Positions 4,673-5,449 of a DNA stretch of 5,449 nucleotides are shown piece after piece. The stretch's first letter is position 1. Every line of letters starts with the position of its first letter. The DNA lies in contig JAUILJ010000609.1 in the NCBI GenBank assembly GCA_030433055.1, forward strand, positions 1-5,449, in the 5' to 3' direction. Below the pieces are notes generated by a model. The model was given only the letters and a program-made list of their open reading frames with translations. It ran no database searches and was not told the DNA's origin. The DNA is from Polyangia bacterium (GTDB lineage: Bacteria > Myxococcota_A > Polyangia > Polyangiales > Polyangiaceae). Position numbers and translations under genes: made by a program.

Positions 4673-5449
4673 TGATATGTTTCCGTATGGTTTTAATTAG
4701 GAGGTCTCGGTCTACGGGTTTCGTTAGATAGTCGAGGCAGCCAGCCTCCAGCGCGTGTTGTCGATCCTCTGGGGAAGCGTGCGCGGTCAGAGCGACCACG
4801 GGGATGTCCTTTGCCTGTTCGCTTTCCTTGATCTTTCGCGTGACCTCCCAGCCGTCCATGCCAGGCAGCGAGAGATCCATGAGCACGAGATCTGGCTTCT
4901 GGGCGACGGTGAGCTCGAGGCCAGTGCGGCCGTCTTCCGCCTCGATCAAGTGGGCCACTCCGGTCAGGTAGCGGCGTACGATCTCGCGATTCTGGGCGAT
5001 GTCCTCTACATAGAGGACGCACGGCAACGCCTCGGCGCCTTCGTCTCGGCGCTGGATCACTGCGCGCTTCACCTGCTCGACGACGCGGTCTACGGACACC
5101 CCGTTCTTGGCGATGATGTGAGCGAACCCGTCGCGCAGGGATGACTGTTCTTGGGGGGTGAGGACCTTTCCCGTGAGCACGATCACTGGCGTCGTCGAGC
5201 CGTCCTTGCGCATGCGCCGGAGCACCTCGAAGCCGTCGAGCTCGGGCATCATGAGGTCCAGGATCACCAGCGTGGGAGGCGATGCTGCGATGCGATCCAG
5301 CGCTTCACGGCCGGAGGCCGCCGTGTGGACTCGCAGTCCCTCTCCCGAGAGCCTGCGACTGATCAGTTCCCGGGTATCCCGATCGTCGTCGACGACGAGG
5401 ATCTCGCCCGTTGGTCTGACGACGCGCCGTACCGCTTGACTCAGGCGCT
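4647..5449 (-). CDS. C-terminal tandem receiver domains of a probable hybrid histidine kinase (5' end outside the window)
   Basis: The reading frame is open from the right edge (first whole codon at 5447) to TAG at 4649-4647, giving 266 visible residues. An in-frame GTG at 5267 lies inside a receiver strand and is not the true start. Receiver 1 covers about residues 15-130: ILVVDDD (16-22), LVILDLMMPELDG with the phosphoacceptor Asp64, VLTGK for the switch Thr, and IIAKN with the conserved Lys114 but no following Pro. Receiver 2 covers about 142-260: VLYVED (144-149), LVLMDLSLPGMDG with Asp191, ALTAHA with Thr221, and LTKPVD with Lys243. Both have complete phosphorylation sites. Tandem receivers preceded by an unfinished linker (SQAVRRVVRP) are common at the end of hybrid sensor kinases, and the kinase core would lie beyond the window; a multi-receiver response regulator is the alternative. 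It overlaps the single-receiver gene downstream, which is its likely partner. Confidence 0.85.
   Translation of the reverse strand, partial: RLSQAVRRVVRPTGEILVVDDDRDTRELISRRLSGEGLRVHTAASGREALDRIAASPPTLVILDLMMPELDGFEVLRRMRKDGSTTPVIVLTGKVLTPQEQSSLRDGFAHIIAKNGVSVDRVVEQVKRAVIQRRDEGAEALPCVLYVEDIAQNREIVRRYLTGVAHLIEAEDGRTGLELTVAQKPDLVLMDLSLPGMDGWEVTRKIKESEQAKDIPVVALTAHASPEDRQHALEAGCLDYLTKPVDRDLLIKTIRKHISGRSHAQS
4681..4684 (-). promoter_or_regulatory. Putative ribosome binding site of the single-receiver gene
   Basis: GGAA on the minus strand lies eight bases before the GTG at 4672-4670 and inside the 3' end of the tandem-receiver gene. It favours the GTG over the later ATG at 4660, which has no purine-rich site at the right distance. 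The match is short, so support is modest. Confidence 0.4.

Larger units (their letters stand above)
1..5449 (-). other. Probable single operon: phosphorelay, prenyl-indole type biosynthesis, LuxR regulator
   Basis: Six genes share the minus strand, with spacings of a 26-base overlap, 30, 19, 37 and about 145 bases. No intergenic gap holds a GC-rich hairpin followed by a T-run. The promoter is expected to the right of the window. The largest gap, between the LuxR gene and the GMC-like gene, is the only place within the window where a secondary promoter would fit, but no -35/-10 pair is recognisable there. Joint transcription is inferred from spacing and strand only. Confidence 0.65.

Noticed and set aside
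4647..5267. Reading the right-hand gene as a complete 206-residue protein starting at GTG 5267
   Set aside because: That GTG falls in the strand just before the phosphoacceptor Asp, and the same frame continues upstream with the first half of the receiver (ILVVDDD) to the window edge, so the gene is truncated by the window and not complete.
5158..5439. Plus-strand 93-residue frame at the right edge
   Set aside because: It lies opposite the first receiver domain, is Ser/Arg-rich and has no family pattern.

Overview
The window is GC-rich. Every gene that can be supported lies on the minus strand, so transcription runs from the right edge to the left. Codon use (strong G/C at third positions, GTG starts), the two-component proteins placed beside secondary-metabolism-type enzymes, and the kind of oxidoreductase N-terminus at the left edge together suggest a myxobacterium (Myxococcota, perhaps Polyangiales such as Sandaracinus or Sorangium relatives). 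This placement is an inference from composition and gene style, not from a marker gene.

Layout in order of transcription. (1) 5449-4647: the C-terminal end of a signalling protein, most likely a hybrid histidine kinase, showing two receiver domains in tandem; its 5' part lies beyond the window. (2) 4672-4271: a stand-alone receiver-domain protein that overlaps the previous gene by 26 bases. (3) 4240-2420: a 606-residue protein that reads as an aromatic (DMATS/ABBA-type) prenyltransferase fused to a heme-oxygenase-like diiron domain. (4) 2400-1204: a PLP-dependent enzyme of the class V aminotransferase/kynureninase type. (5) 1166-462: a LuxR-type DNA-binding regulator with a degenerate receiver-like N-terminus. 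(6) from about 317 off the left edge: the N-terminal part of what looks like a GMC-family oxidoreductase.

The spacings are short (a 26-base overlap, then 30, 19 and 37 bases, then roughly 145), with no terminator-like hairpin followed by a T-run between genes. The simplest reading is one operon that couples a phosphorelay and a LuxR regulator to a small biosynthetic pathway. The enzymes suggest prenylation of an indole substrate such as tryptophan, oxidation or side-chain cleavage by the fused diiron domain, PLP chemistry on an amino-acid side chain, and alcohol/aldehyde redox by the GMC enzyme. The product is not known from the sequence. The prenyltransferase-diiron oxygenase fusion is the most novel element. 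No RNA genes, CRISPR arrays, insertion sequences or phage parts were seen.
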